The notes beneath the pieces were generated by a model. That model had not been told where the DNA came from. It did no database searches and worked only from the letters and a program-made list of their open reading frames with translations. From NCBI GenBank assembly GCA_003134855.1, contig PLCS01000008.1, positions 682,747-746,746 of the forward strand: a stretch of DNA of 64,000 nt. The letters are read 5' to 3'. The position numbers and the translations under genes were made by a program. The DNA comes from Acidobacteriaceae bacterium. Its GTDB lineage: Bacteria > Acidobacteriota > Terriglobia > Terriglobales > Acidobacteriaceae. Below, in pieces: positions 41,474 through 50,293 of the stretch. Position 1 is the first letter of the stretch. Each line of letters begins with the position of its first letter.

Positions 41474-42661
41474 TTATGAGCTGTCAACGCTGCACCTCCG
41501 TTGGTTGGCGAGGCTCAGTTGAGGCTGGAAGTAGAGTTGAGCACACGTGAACCGTTCGAAGACCAGCATGGTTGCTGAGCAGGCAGGGCAACGCGGCAAG
41601 TTGGTTGCTTCGGGGCGTTCTGTGCTGGTCGCTGTGCCGAGCAACTTGCGGCAGCGTGCGAGAGCGGTTTCCCTTCTTCGGTTGGCGAAGAAACCGAAGT
41701 GGCGGATGCGGACCAAGCCTCTGGGCAAAACGTGAAGAAGAAATCTGCGAAGGAACTCGTCTGCTGAGACGGTCATGACCTTGTTCTTGCCGCCATGGGC
41801 ATAGTCTCGCCAGCGGAATGAGACGCGATCGTTCTCGAAGGCTACGAGCCGATGGTTGGAGATGGCGACGCGATGAGTGTAGCGTGCCAGGTAGTTGAGA
41901 ACGTGTTCGGCACCGCCGAAAGGTAGCTTGGCGTAGACGACCCAGTCCTGTCGAAACAGTTGCCGGAGGAAGGTGGCGAAACAGCCTGGAGTGGCCAGAT
42001 ACTTTTGCGAGCCGTGGAACTGCAACTTGTTTTGCGCAACGAGTTGCTTCAGTTCAGCAACGAACTTGCCGCGGAAGATGCGGCTCAGTGCGTAGACAGG
42101 CAAAAAGAAGCGTGGCGAGGAATCGATCCATCTGGAGCCATCGAGAGCCAAGCCACCGGCGGGAACGATGTAGTGGACGTGGGGATGGTGTTCAAGGTTC
42201 TGTCCCCAGGTATGGAGCACGCCGAGGAACCCGATGTCGGCTCCGAGGTGCTTCGGATCGCGAGCAAGTTCGAGCATCGTCGCAGCGCTGGTGCGGAAGA
42301 GCAGATCGTAGAGTAGCTGCTTGTTCTGGAGGACAAGAGCGGACAGATCATGCGGCAGCGTGAAGACCACATGGAAGTACGGAACAGGCAACAGTTCAGC
42401 CGAGCGCGCAGCCAGCCACTTGGCGCGTGCGTTGCCCTGGCACTTCGGACAATGCCGGTTGCGGCATGAGTTATAAGAGGCGGTCAGATGGCCGCAGCGG
42501 ACGCACTTATCACGATGACCGCCCAGTGCCGCGGTGCGGCAGCGGACGATAGCGTCGAGCACCTTGCGATGCACCCATGCAAAGTGTTGCTTGTGCTCCT
42601 CCCAGAATCTGTTGCCCGCTGCGCGGACGATGTCGGCCACCTCAAGGGTGGGCCGGCTCAT
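41474..42661 (-). CDS. IS91-family transposase (HUH Y2 type)
   Basis: A 395-residue transposase. The N-terminal zinc finger reads CVRCGHL ... CRNRHCPKCQ (residues ~53-80). The HUH motif is HHPHVHYIV (about residue 165) and the two catalytic tyrosines lie in YLARYTHR (about residue 250). A further Cys pair (CPACSATM) lies near the C-terminus. It moves DNA by rolling-circle transposition. The start overlaps the stop of the upstream tyrosine-recombinase gene by 4 nt. The length and all key residues suggest an intact enzyme. Confidence 0.92.
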   Translation of the reverse strand: MSRPTLEVADIVRAAGNRFWEEHKQHFAWVHRKVLDAIVRCRTAALGGHRDKCVRCGHLTASYNSCRNRHCPKCQGNARAKWLAARSAELLPVPYFHVVFTLPHDLSALVLQNKQLLYDLLFRTSAATMLELARDPKHLGADIGFLGVLHTWGQNLEHHPHVHYIVPAGGLALDGSRWIDSSPRFFLPVYALSRIFRGKFVAELKQLVAQNKLQFHGSQKYLATPGCFATFLRQLFRQDWVVYAKLPFGGAEHVLNYLARYTHRVAISNHRLVAFENDRVSFRWRDYAHGGKNKVMTVSADEFLRRFLLHVLPRGLVRIRHFGFFANRRRETALARCRKLLGTATSTERPEATNLPRCPACSATMLVFERFTCAQLYFQPQLSLANQRRCSVDSS

Positions 42662-43572
42662 CGCTTCATCAGCCTCCTGGAACGCTTCACTTCATCGGGG
42701 CTGGAAACATCGATTGCTTCCAGCGGACTGGCAACTGCCTGTAGATGGCGGCGGGACAGATGCAGGTAGAGTGCGGTATCGCCGATCTTGGCATGGCCGA
42801 GCAGAACCTGGATCGTGCGCAGATCCGCACCGGCTTCCAGCATGTGGGTCGCGAAGCTGTGTCGAAGCAGATGCGGCGCAACGCGCTTGTTGATGCCGGC
42901 GCGCTTACCGGCTTCGTTCACGGCCTTCCACACGACCTTCGGAGTAATGGGCTTATCTGCCCTCCAGTTGTTCACCGTACCTGGGAATAGGTAGGTTCTG
43001 GGCTTCATCCAGCGCCAGTACTCGCGCAGAGTCTCCAACAGCTTGGGGCACAAGAGAACATCGCGGTCGCGACCGCCCTTGCCCTTGTGCACACGAATGA
43101 CCATGCGTTCGCTGTCGATATCGGAGACCTTGAGATGGCAAAGCTCTGAGCAGCGGATGCCGGTTGAGTACAGTGTCATCACCATGGCACGGCGCATCAG
43201 GTTCTCTGCTGCATCAATCACCCGCTGAACCTCTGCTGGACTGAGGATTACGGGAAGTTGTCTGGGACGCTTGGGAAATGGGATGTGCTCGGGCAAATAC
43301 GGGCGTCGCAGCGTCTTGACGTAGAGAAAACGCAAAGCTGCGGTGCACAACGCAATCGTCCCTGCCTGGAGCTTGCGTTCTCGAAACAGATAGGCCTGAT
43401 ACTGCCGAATATGATCAGGTCCCAACCTGTCTGGCGAGCGGTGAAAATACCTGGAAAACTCTTCTACCGCATGCATGTAGGTGTTGACCGTGTTCTGTGA
43501 GTAGTTGCGACGCTGGAGCTCATCCAGCATCTTCTGCCGAAGTTGGGTCACAAAAACCTCCTTGTGACCCAA
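42658..43572 (-). CDS. Tyrosine site-specific recombinase (IS91-associated)
   Basis: A 304-residue XerD-like recombinase. The N-terminal SAM-like domain has NTVNTYMHAVEEFSRYF. The catalytic domain has Arg in GIRCSELCHLKV, the Lys-bearing turn HKGKGGRDRDVLL, HxxR in PHLLRHSFATHML, and LLGHAKIGDTALYLHLS with the final His and the nucleophile Tyr. All active-site residues are present. This kind of recombinase is coded upstream of the transposase in a subgroup of IS91 elements. The start could also be the Met at residue 15. Confidence 0.9.
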   Translation of the reverse strand: MGHKEVFVTQLRQKMLDELQRRNYSQNTVNTYMHAVEEFSRYFHRSPDRLGPDHIRQYQAYLFRERKLQAGTIALCTAALRFLYVKTLRRPYLPEHIPFPKRPRQLPVILSPAEVQRVIDAAENLMRRAMVMTLYSTGIRCSELCHLKVSDIDSERMVIRVHKGKGGRDRDVLLCPKLLETLREYWRWMKPRTYLFPGTVNNWRADKPITPKVVWKAVNEAGKRAGINKRVAPHLLRHSFATHMLEAGADLRTIQVLLGHAKIGDTALYLHLSRRHLQAVASPLEAIDVSSPDEVKRSRRLMKR

Positions 43573-43749
43573 ACCTTAAATGGCCTACAAATCTGGGGGA
43601 CGCCCAACGCCGCAGCGTCCGCCGCGCCAGCGGCTTAGTACAAACGCCACAGTATCCGGGAGAGATTCTCGATTCCCAGGTTACACGGAAGCTGAGGATG
43701 GCGAAGGCGTTGACCCGGTGCCAGATGGTTCTCAGCAGCCATAGTAGAA

Positions 43750-43769
43750 GGCGGCTCCGAAGAGCCGCC
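43750..43769 (-). terminator. Hairpin downstream of ssb
   Basis: GGCGGCTC (43750-43757), CGAA, GAGCCGCC (43762-43769). On the minus strand the loop is TTCG and the tail TTCTACT is weakly T-rich. It has the same UUCG design as the terminator after the ParB-type gene. Confidence 0.55.
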
Positions 43770-43786
43770 TCCAGATTGCGCGGGTG

Positions 43787-44170
43787 CTACTTGGCCTTCT
43801 TCTTGGCGGGCTTGGCCGCCTTGGTTTCGCTGGCTTCGTTCGGTGCCGAGTAGTCGATCTTGCGGATGTAGTCGGCCTTGATCGAAAACGTCTTGTGTTC
43901 CACGCCGTCAGCCGTGTACGTCTCAGGCTTGATCTTGCCTTCAACGATGACCGGCGTCCCGGCCTTGAGGGTGGCGGCGAACTTCGCCAACGGCCCCCAA
44001 ACCTGAATCTGGAACCAATCGGTGTGCTTGTGCTCGGTGCCGTCCTTGTCTTCCCACTGCTCGTTGACGGCAATGCTGAAGTTGACTACATCGCCGTTGG
44101 GGGTGAACTTCTTTTCGGCGTCTTTGCCGAGGTTGCCTTCGAGGTGGACGTTGTTTTTGTAGCTGGACAT
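43787..44170 (-). CDS. ssb: Single-stranded DNA-binding protein (plasmid type)
   Basis: A 127-residue OB-fold protein starting MSSYKNNVHLEGNLGKDAEK, with the core NFSIAVNEQW and TDWFQIQVWGPLAKFAATL. The C-terminal tail is Lys/Ala-rich (KAAKPAKKKAK) and lacks the acidic DxDxPF tip of chromosomal SSB, so it may not recruit the usual partner proteins. Extra SSBs are typical of conjugative plasmids and coat incoming single strands. The ATG at 44170 follows AAAGGAG; a longer frame to 44260 has no SSB homology. Confidence 0.88.
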   Translation of the reverse strand: MSSYKNNVHLEGNLGKDAEKKFTPNGDVVNFSIAVNEQWEDKDGTEHKHTDWFQIQVWGPLAKFAATLKAGTPVIVEGKIKPETYTADGVEHKTFSIKADYIRKIDYSAPNEASETKAAKPAKKKAK

Positions 44171-45005
44171 GATGTTCTCCTTTTGAATTTGGTCGCGAGT
44201 GAATCGGGACATACTGCCGGAACGGACATGGGGCGCAGTGAACTCCCAAGTGCCAAGCAAAGTCTTTTGCGGAGAGGGACCACAGCTTGCCCGGGGAGAG
44301 GAATCCGTAAAGCGCAGCGGAAGAGTTTGCGCCGCCGCCGCAGGGCGAGAGCGTTCTTGACGCCTCGATGATGGCCGAGTTGATTGTGACCAAAAAGGAG
44401 ATATGGCCTCAGCTCAAAGAGTCTGCCGGAACCTCGCGGGTCAGGCCGAAAACCCCCGGCGCGGGTGGTCAACGATTGCCATTGGCGGGAAGACATGGGG
44501 CCGAGTGCATTTGATTCTTTGGTTCCTTGGTTTGAGGGGCGCTCTTGGCGGCGGGGTTCGCTGCTGTCAGTTCGGATGCCGGCTGAAGGGATGAATGGGG
44601 CGGTCACGGCGAGGTGGACACAAATCATTCAAGGCCATTTGCAAAATTGGCAGCACGGAATCGCCAGCGTAGCGGTCCGCAGGCTTGAAATGGCTTGCGG
44701 AGTAGACGACCGACCGGATAACTGGAGCCGCCCAAAGTAAAAGCCAATCTCCGCAGCATGGCAAACCGTAAGTCGCATGAAAAAACATGTTGCGAATCTT
44801 TTGTCGATTCCAAACTCTCAGTCCAGGCTGGTATGCGGGTTCTGGGGGGGAATTTGACATGGCAACTATTGCTGCGGTAAAATGCGCACACATTCCTTGA
44901 CGACAAAACAGACGCCAATAAGCGGCGAGTGTGTTTGCCAATCGCGGCATTTCAGATCCTATGACAAAGCTGTCTTCCAACAAATAAGACAACTTTAGGA
45001 GCAAT
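44171..45005. other. Gap between ssb and the Ig-repeat peptidase gene
   Basis: About 830 bp. No gene on either strand has a clear ribosome-binding site and protein-like content. The last 150 bp are AT-rich (TTGTCGATTCC ... TTCCAACAAATAAGACAAC), probably the promoter of the rightward gene at 45006. Confidence 0.4.
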
Positions 45006-46940
45006 GTGAACGTGAATCGCTTGTTCGTGTTGATTGCCAGTATCCTAGGTTGTGTATTTTTCATTTCATGCAGCGGAGGAGGGGGGACTAGTACAAGTAA
45101 TAATGTCCCCACGGCGCCTAGCGGGCTGACGTATTCTACCAACCCTGCGGTTTACACGGTTGGAGTAGCAATCACGCCCAACACGCCCAACAGTAGCGGC
45201 GGAAACGTGAGCTCCTACAGCGTGTCACCGGCACTTCCGGCCGGTCTGAGCCTGAACACCTCCACGGGCGTCATCTTAGGCACGCCTACGGCTGCGGCCT
45301 CCAGCGCTATTTACACGGTCACTGCCAGCAATTCAGCCGGCAGCGCGACTGCCGCACTCTCGATCACGCTCAACTCCGCGGTGACGGCGCCTAGCGGGCT
45401 GACGTATTCTACCAACCCTGCGGTTTACACGGCTGGAGCAGCGATCACGCCCAACACGCCCAACAGCAGCGGCGGAGACGTAAGCTCATATAGCGTGTCG
45501 CCAGCTCTTCCGGCTGGTCTGAGCCTGAACACCTCCACGGGCGTCATCTCAGGCACGCCTACGGCTGCGGCCTCCAGCGCTGATTACTCGGTCACTGCCA
45601 GCAACTCAGCCGGCAGCGCGAATGTGGCACTCACGATTACTGTCAATACGTACGTGACGGCTCCGAGCGGGCTGACGTATTCGACCAATCCTGTGGCTTA
45701 CACGGCTGGAGCAGCGATCACGCCCAACACGCCCAACAGCAGCGGCGGAGACGTGAGCTCCTACAACGTGTTGCCAGCTCTTCCGGCCGGTTTGAGCCTG
45801 AACACCTCCACGGGCGTCATCTCAGGCACGCCTACGGCTGCGGCCTCCAGCGCTGTTTATACTGTCACTGCCAGCAATTCCGCCGGCAGCGCGACTGTGG
45901 CACTCACGATTACTGTCAATACGTACGTGACGGCTCCGAACTGGCTGACGTATTCGACCAACCCAGCGGTTTACACGGTTGGAGTAGCAATCACGCCCAA
46001 CACGCCCAACAGCAGCGGCGGAAACGTGAGTTCTTATAGCGTGTCGCCAGCTCTTCCGGCCGGTCTGAGCCTGAACACCTCCATGGGCGTCATCTCAGGC
46101 ACGCCTTTGGCTGCGGCCTCCAGCGCTGATTACTCGGTCACTGCCAGCAACTCAGCCGGCAGTGCGACTGCCGCGCTCTCGATTACTGTCAACCCCGGAA
46201 CCTCGCGAATTTCGATCACGACCACTTCGCTGGCTGTGGCAACCCAGAACGTGGCGTACCAGCAAGGAATCACGGCTACGGGCGGCACTCAGCCCTACAC
46301 CTGGTCGGCTTCTGGCCTGCCCAGCGGCATGTTGATGAACTCGTCGTCAGGCGCTCTCTACAGCACGCCGACGGTCTCCGGCACGTTCAGCATCACGGTG
46401 ACGGTCACAGACAACAGCAGTCCGCAGAAGACGGCATCGCAGGGCTATTCGCTGACGGTCAACCCCGCAACCCAAACCGGCTGCGGTGACGAGCGGGATC
46501 AGATGATCGCCGAGTATGCCACCTATGGAGGCTATCTCTCACCAACTTGCGCCTCTTTTACGAAAACGGCGCATAGTGTCTATTTTGCCTTCGCGGAGTT
46601 GAACGTCAATGACTCATATTCGTGGGCTATTATCCGTTATCCACTAACTGCCCCGGCGTCGTCGGGTTACGGATTGGATCTCTGGCGAGCGGACGCAGGT
46701 GGCGTGCCCCGGTACGTCAATAGCGCATATAGAGCGCCGGCGCACAACCAAGCAGTTGGCGGGGTTCCCAACAGTCGGCACATATTCGGGGATGCTGTGG
46801 ACCTGAGAAACGTACCGCAAACGCAAGCGGAGTACAACCTGTTGTCGAATGCCGCGAACGAAGCACAAGCAGATTATATCGAACCTTGGACAGGGCCTTG
46901 TGGTTCGGGTTGTGTGCATGGCGATTGGCGCAATCACTAA
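45006..46940 (+). CDS. Lipoprotein with four near-identical Ig-like repeats and an M15-type peptidase domain
   Basis: A 644-residue protein. The signal ends in a lipobox-like FFISCSGGG. Four 91-residue He_PIG-type repeats follow (each has GLTYSTNP, YSVSPALPAGLSLNTSTGVI and SAGSATAALSIT), encoded by a 273-bp tandem DNA repeat from about 45111 to 46202. A fifth, diverged Ig unit follows (residues ~400-490). The last ~150 residues match Peptidase_M15_3 (D,D-carboxypeptidase-like): NQAVGGVPNSRHIFGDAVDL with zinc His and Asp, and CVHGDW with the last His. It may cut peptidoglycan or a partner's cell wall. GTG at 45006 or 45012 is the start, after AGGAG. Confidence 0.8.
   Translation: MNVNRLFVLIASILGCVFFISCSGGGGTSTSNNVPTAPSGLTYSTNPAVYTVGVAITPNTPNSSGGNVSSYSVSPALPAGLSLNTSTGVILGTPTAAASSAIYTVTASNSAGSATAALSITLNSAVTAPSGLTYSTNPAVYTAGAAITPNTPNSSGGDVSSYSVSPALPAGLSLNTSTGVISGTPTAAASSADYSVTASNSAGSANVALTITVNTYVTAPSGLTYSTNPVAYTAGAAITPNTPNSSGGDVSSYNVLPALPAGLSLNTSTGVISGTPTAAASSAVYTVTASNSAGSATVALTITVNTYVTAPNWLTYSTNPAVYTVGVAITPNTPNSSGGNVSSYSVSPALPAGLSLNTSMGVISGTPLAAASSADYSVTASNSAGSATAALSITVNPGTSRISITTTSLAVATQNVAYQQGITATGGTQPYTWSASGLPSGMLMNSSSGALYSTPTVSGTFSITVTVTDNSSPQKTASQGYSLTVNPATQTGCGDERDQMIAEYATYGGYLSPTCASFTKTAHSVYFAFAELNVNDSYSWAIIRYPLTAPASSGYGLDLWRADAGGVPRYVNSAYRAPAHNQAVGGVPNSRHIFGDAVDLRNVPQTQAEYNLLSNAANEAQADYIEPWTGPCGSGCVHGDWRNH
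45111..46202 (+). repeat. Four tandem 273-bp repeats
   Basis: Units begin ACGGCGCCTAGC or a variant at 45111, 45384, 45657 and 45930, exactly 273 bp apart (91 codons), with high DNA identity. Such identity favours copy-number change by recombination. Confidence 0.85.
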
Positions 46941-46956
46941 TAGTGAGGGATGATCT

Positions 46957-47709
46957 ATGAAGATCGCAAGAATCAATTCTGTCTTTGTTGTTGCTTTGTT
47001 AGCACTCTTGCTCGCACCTAGCGGCCTAGCGCAATCGATCGCGATTTCCCTTGGCCAGTTCCAAAGCGCAGACGAAAACGTCCGAATGGAGGCATTTTAC
47101 AGGATTTTGGGTCCAGTGCTTGGGGAGCGATTAAATATGGGTGAAAACGTTTCGAAGCTGTTGCGCGATCACCAGAGTGAGCGGCAAATCATTGTGCCGG
47201 CGCTGATCGACCTTTTGAGGCGTGAAAACATTCGCGTATTGAGTCCCTTTGGGGAGAAATTCTCAAACTACTATGGGGATCTGATTTGGTGTATTGCGAC
47301 CTTGCATGATGCGCGCTCCGCTGACGCTCTGCTCGGCGCGGTCAAGACCGGGAACCTGGCGACAGACGGTCTGGCAGTTCTCGGTGAAGAAGCGCTTCCA
47401 GTCACACTCCCGGCGCTCGATTCCAATGACAGTGGCGTCCGAAACGGAGTTTTGAGAGTAATGGAAAAGATGGTGAACCCGAGCGCTCAATCACCGTTGG
47501 GAATTGCAGCTACTGCTCAAGTGCGCGTGGCGCTTTTGCGCGGAGTTGGAGACGAAGATGACTTCAACCGCCGGGTCGCCATTCGAGCTTTAGAGCCATT
47601 TACGGATCGAGAGGTGCGGAAAGTCGTGCTAGACCGGTCGACCGCAGATAGTTCGCCGCTCGTTCGCAAGGCAGCAGAGGATTGGCTGCAAAAAAATCCT
47701 AGTCAGTAG
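46957..47709 (+). CDS. Secreted HEAT-repeat-like protein
   Basis: A 250-residue protein with a signal (residues ~1-26, ending GLAQ). The mature part is helical with HEAT-like pairs, for example VPALIDLLRRENIRVL, then LPALDSNDSGVRNGVLRVME and RRVAIRALEPFTDREVRKVV. HEAT folds bind other proteins. It starts 17 bp after the Ig/peptidase gene and has GTGAGGGATG upstream, so the two are likely one operon and may work together. Confidence 0.7.
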   Translation: MKIARINSVFVVALLALLLAPSGLAQSIAISLGQFQSADENVRMEAFYRILGPVLGERLNMGENVSKLLRDHQSERQIIVPALIDLLRRENIRVLSPFGEKFSNYYGDLIWCIATLHDARSADALLGAVKTGNLATDGLAVLGEEALPVTLPALDSNDSGVRNGVLRVMEKMVNPSAQSPLGIAATAQVRVALLRGVGDEDDFNRRVAIRALEPFTDREVRKVVLDRSTADSSPLVRKAAEDWLQKNPSQ

Positions 47710-47866
47710 ACCTCCAGATTGGTGAGTCCCTCCCGATGAGACAACCCTTGTATTGTGAGTCAGATTCCCGTCATGTTTAACCATTTGTAATGACGAATTA
47801 CAACGGACGGAGTGGTGGTCTTGTCAACTGGCTTGCCTTGCATGGGAAGACAGCAATTGGCGCGGT

Positions 47867-48148
47867 TTAAAGGCTCAGGCCGAGGTCGGTCGTGTCTTTA
47901 TTGCCTGACTGCACTTGGCCCTTGTCGCCCAATGAGTGAGCCGAGGATTGGCCGGCTTGCTCAAGGACGGCCTCTCGCGTAATCGGCTGTGCCTGGCGGT
48001 CGTAGAACTGGCCTTGCGGGTCGATGTGCAGCCAGCTTCCCGCCTGGGTATGCTGGTAGCTCTGGACCTCGCCTGTCTCGCGCTTCCACTCGTCGTCCGA
48101 CGCTTCATTTGGCAGGGCTGGACACTGGAGAATTAAGGCCAGCGGCAT
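47867..48148 (-). CDS. Small hypothetical protein, plasmid-type
   Basis: Up to 93 residues. The middle has an aromatic strand pair (SWLHIDPQGQFYDRQAQPIT) and the C-terminus is Gln/Ser-rich. No signal, zinc site or DNA-binding motif is seen and no strong ribosome-binding site precedes the ATG at 48148, but the composition is protein-like. I do not recognise the family. Confidence 0.45.
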   Translation of the reverse strand: MPLALILQCPALPNEASDDEWKRETGEVQSYQHTQAGSWLHIDPQGQFYDRQAQPITREAVLEQAGQSSAHSLGDKGQVQSGNKDTTDLGLSL

Positions 48149-48473
48149 GATCGGCAGAAACCGGAAAGGTGCCAGCGGAGCGGTCGCGCTGGCCTCGATA
48201 GGGCATTGGTGGCAGCAGAGGGCGGATCTCGGCTGCCGAGCTGCGACGCAGCTCCACGAGGGGGCTGTAGGCCCGATGGCCGGGGCGTTGCGGGGGATCC
48301 CCGCAGAGTAGGGAAGAGAGAGACAACGGCTGTATCGTTGGCTCGACGGGGGGAGAGACTTCTCCCCGCCCTGGTCATTTGCAGTTGCTTTTAAGGGAAA
48401 CCGAAAGGCAGAAACTAGATCGGTGGAGTGCGACTTCGTGGCGTCTTGAAAGGTGAGTTTTGAAAACAGGCAT

Positions 48474-48625
48474 GGGGAAATCTATGTATCCGATGCATGG
48501 TAAAGAAATCGGTGATAGGAAACCATCAGGAGCACTTCGCGGAACGCTTATAGGTCATCCTAGAGCCTAGTTATTTGCTTTTTATACGGGGAAATCTATC
48601 AATCCGATGTATGTTAAGAAACCGG
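48474..48625. repeat. Imperfect direct repeat pair
   Basis: GGGGAAATCTATGTATCCGA begins at 48474 and GGGGAAATCTATCAATCCGA at 48588; each continues ATG-ATG-TAA-GAAA-CGG with few mismatches over about 38 bp. The units are 114 bp apart. Confidence 0.6.
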
Positions 48626-49080
48626 GAACAGAGTTTAATCCATCCCCGGCTGCTCATCGGCTTAGATGAGTCTCCAACCGGCTATTCCTTGGCGAGATGC
48701 TCTCCAGCATGGCTCACCTCCGCTTTACTGCTGGATATAGTGCTTTGCTGCCACCCGTTATACTGTTTTGCTGCCGCCACACAGTTCCATTCAGGTCTTT
48801 CAGATAAATGATCAGCAGGTAAAGTGAACTCCGCCGATCCACAATGTTTACCGAAGTGTTACTGACGGGGGGGCGACTGACGGGTGGCCGACCATACAGA
48901 CAGAGCTAGGGCTTCTACCTGAGAAAGCTTTTCGTGATGGTCTTCTGACCGGGTATTATGTGAACAATGACAGTGGCCCAACCCTTTCCAGAACTTGGGC
49001 TTATGCTTACGACGTGAGGCCCCATACTTATGACGGACGCCGCCACTTGTTGCACTAGCGCAGCGTCCAGTGCAGCGTCC

Positions 49081-49134
49081 AATTTCACCGGCAAAGAAAG
49101 AGACACCGAATCCGGTAACGACTACTTCGAAGCG
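49081..49134 (+). pseudogene. Rhs core-domain remnant
   Basis: The frame reads NFTGKERDTESGNDYFEA, the strongly conserved start of the Rhs repeat-associated core domain (FTGKERDxESGLDYFxAR). It is cut directly by a family-B hairpin repeat and no other Rhs sequence is found. It shows that an Rhs/YD-repeat toxin gene once lay here or was picked up in pieces. Confidence 0.7.
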
Positions 49135-49142
49135 CCGGGTGC

Positions 49143-49177
49143 CCCACCCTTCGAGCGTATCTTGCTCGAAGGGTGGG
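49143..49177. repeat. Dispersed hairpin repeat, family B
   Basis: CCCACCCTTCGAGC (49143-49156), GTATCTT, GCTCGAAGGGTGGG (49164-49177): a perfect 14-bp stem directly after the Rhs remnant. Confidence 0.75.
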
Positions 49178-49229
49178 AATCAAGACACTCCGATTCTTTG
49201 GGAAAAACATACGGTCGAGGTTGTGGATT

Positions 49230-49270
49230 CCCACCCTTTACACAAAGAACGTGAAAAGGATGGGGCACCC
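49230..49270. repeat. Dispersed hairpin repeat, family B
   Basis: CCCACCCTTTACAC, loop AAAGAAC, GTGAAAAGGATGGGGCACCC. Near-identical in plan to 24469-24505. Confidence 0.65.
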
Positions 49271-49481
49271 AGATTGGCTGAGCTAATCAAGGGCGGGCCA
49301 CCCGCTTCTTGATTCACACCGAGACGCCCACGTTGTGTATTGGTTACCAAGTTTCCCGCTTCGTCAATTGATCGCTATTGCTCAGCGGCTCGCATGGTGT
49401 TCTATCCATTGCTCTGCTCTGAGACCTCAATCACCGAGCATCAGCAATTACCTGTGGTAAACTCTGTCCCGGAGGAATTCC

Positions 49482-49964
49482 ATGCGCAACGTATCAGTCC
49501 TATTGGCAAGTGTCGTTTTCGCAATCTTCACTGTTATAAGCCCGGTTACAACTCAAGCGGCCGATCAGAAGGTTTGGAAGATACTCATTAAGGCGGCAAC
49601 AACTGAAGTCAACGGCCAACAGTTTGCAGATTCAGAATTGGACGCAACAGTGAAGGATCTAAGGAAAGCGACCCATGGTTTAATTGTGACTGACAACGAA
49701 TCCGAAGCAGATTTCTTGCTCGTTGTCGTGGAGCGCAAGGCCGTAGCAATGAGTGGCCAGCCGGCTTCTAAGACCATAGTTGCCACGCTTAGTGTGCGGG
49801 ATGGTGCCGCCTGGAAGCCAGCAACGAAACTGCAAAGTGGTGTCGGTACGACCATTTGGAGGGCTGCGGCTGAAGAAATAATCATCAAGGCTGAAAAGTG
49901 GCTCAATGCAAATGTGGACTGGAAGAGGTCCACCGCCGGGAACATCATGTTGACTACGCCGTAG
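49482..49964 (+). CDS. Hypothetical secreted protein
   Basis: A 160-residue protein with a signal (MRNVSVLLASVVFAIFTVIS, ending TQAA). The mature region has alternating strands and helices (DLRKATHGLIVTDNESEADF, then LLVVVERKAVAMSG) similar to small secreted proteins with a TolB-like N-terminal alpha/beta domain, but I cannot name a family. GGAGG lies 6 nt upstream of the ATG. The gene is inside the 25-bp inverted repeat and is the only intact gene there. Confidence 0.6.
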   Translation: MRNVSVLLASVVFAIFTVISPVTTQAADQKVWKILIKAATTEVNGQQFADSELDATVKDLRKATHGLIVTDNESEADFLLVVVERKAVAMSGQPASKTIVATLSVRDGAAWKPATKLQSGVGTTIWRAAAEEIIIKAEKWLNANVDWKRSTAGNIMLTTP

Positions 49965-50293
49965 TGCTGGCGGATGGCGGTGGGTGGCGCACCCTTGAAT
50001 AAACCATAAAGTTGGGTGGCGGGTGGCCCGGGTGCCGGGGAAGAAATCAGGTTTGACCATTCTGGATGTACGACCGGCCACCCGTCAGTAACACTTCGGT
50101 AAACACTTCAGCACGCCTCCGGCGTCGATGATGTTGCCTTTTCTCTCGTCCCTCCCTTGGCAGGATGCCTGTGTACTGGGTGGCAGCAATGGACTATATT
50201 CTCGGCAGGATTGGACCATATCAAGTGGCAGAATTGAGTATAACCAGCACTTTACCGGCTAAATAAATGATGCAACAAAAACCCTGGTCCGTG
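49965..50293. other. Gap with right arm of the inverted repeat
   Basis: It includes the right arm 50081-50105 and its weaker outer extension to about 50200. No gene is seen. Confidence 0.4.

Larger units (their letters stand above)
41474..43572 (-). mobile_element. IS91-family element with accessory tyrosine recombinase
   Basis: The recombinase and transposase genes overlap (ATGA at 42658-42661) and form a complete leftward two-gene unit. Element ends are not defined: IS91-type elements lack simple terminal repeats and I cannot place the ori and ter ends with confidence, so the span given is the coding part only. Confidence 0.75.
48149..49481. other. Mosaic non-coding region
   Basis: About 1.3 kb with no intact gene. 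It holds a direct repeat pair (48474-48512 and 48588-48625), the left arm of a 25-bp inverted repeat (48845-48869), an Rhs remnant (49081-49134) and two family-B hairpins (49143-49177 and 49230-49270). GC-rich hairpins near 48230-48310 resemble other plasmid intergenic DNA. Confidence 0.5.
48845..50105. repeat. 25-bp perfect inverted repeats bracketing 1.26 kb
   Basis: The 25 bp from 48845 (TGTTTACCGAAGTGTT...) to 48869 are the exact reverse complement of 50081-50105. Weaker inverted similarity continues outward: TTGCTGCCACCC near 48750 against GGGTGGCAGCAA near 50176. The enclosed DNA holds an Rhs remnant, two hairpin repeats and one secreted-protein gene, but no transposase. Confidence 0.65.

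Noticed and set aside
44567..45142. Minus-strand open frame of 191 codons overlapping the start of the Ig-repeat gene
   Set aside because: No ribosome-binding site or domain, and it is antisense to a clear signal peptide and lipobox.
45111..46202. Considered as a CRISPR array because of regular spacing
   Set aside because: The 273-bp units are coding, in frame and have no spacers.
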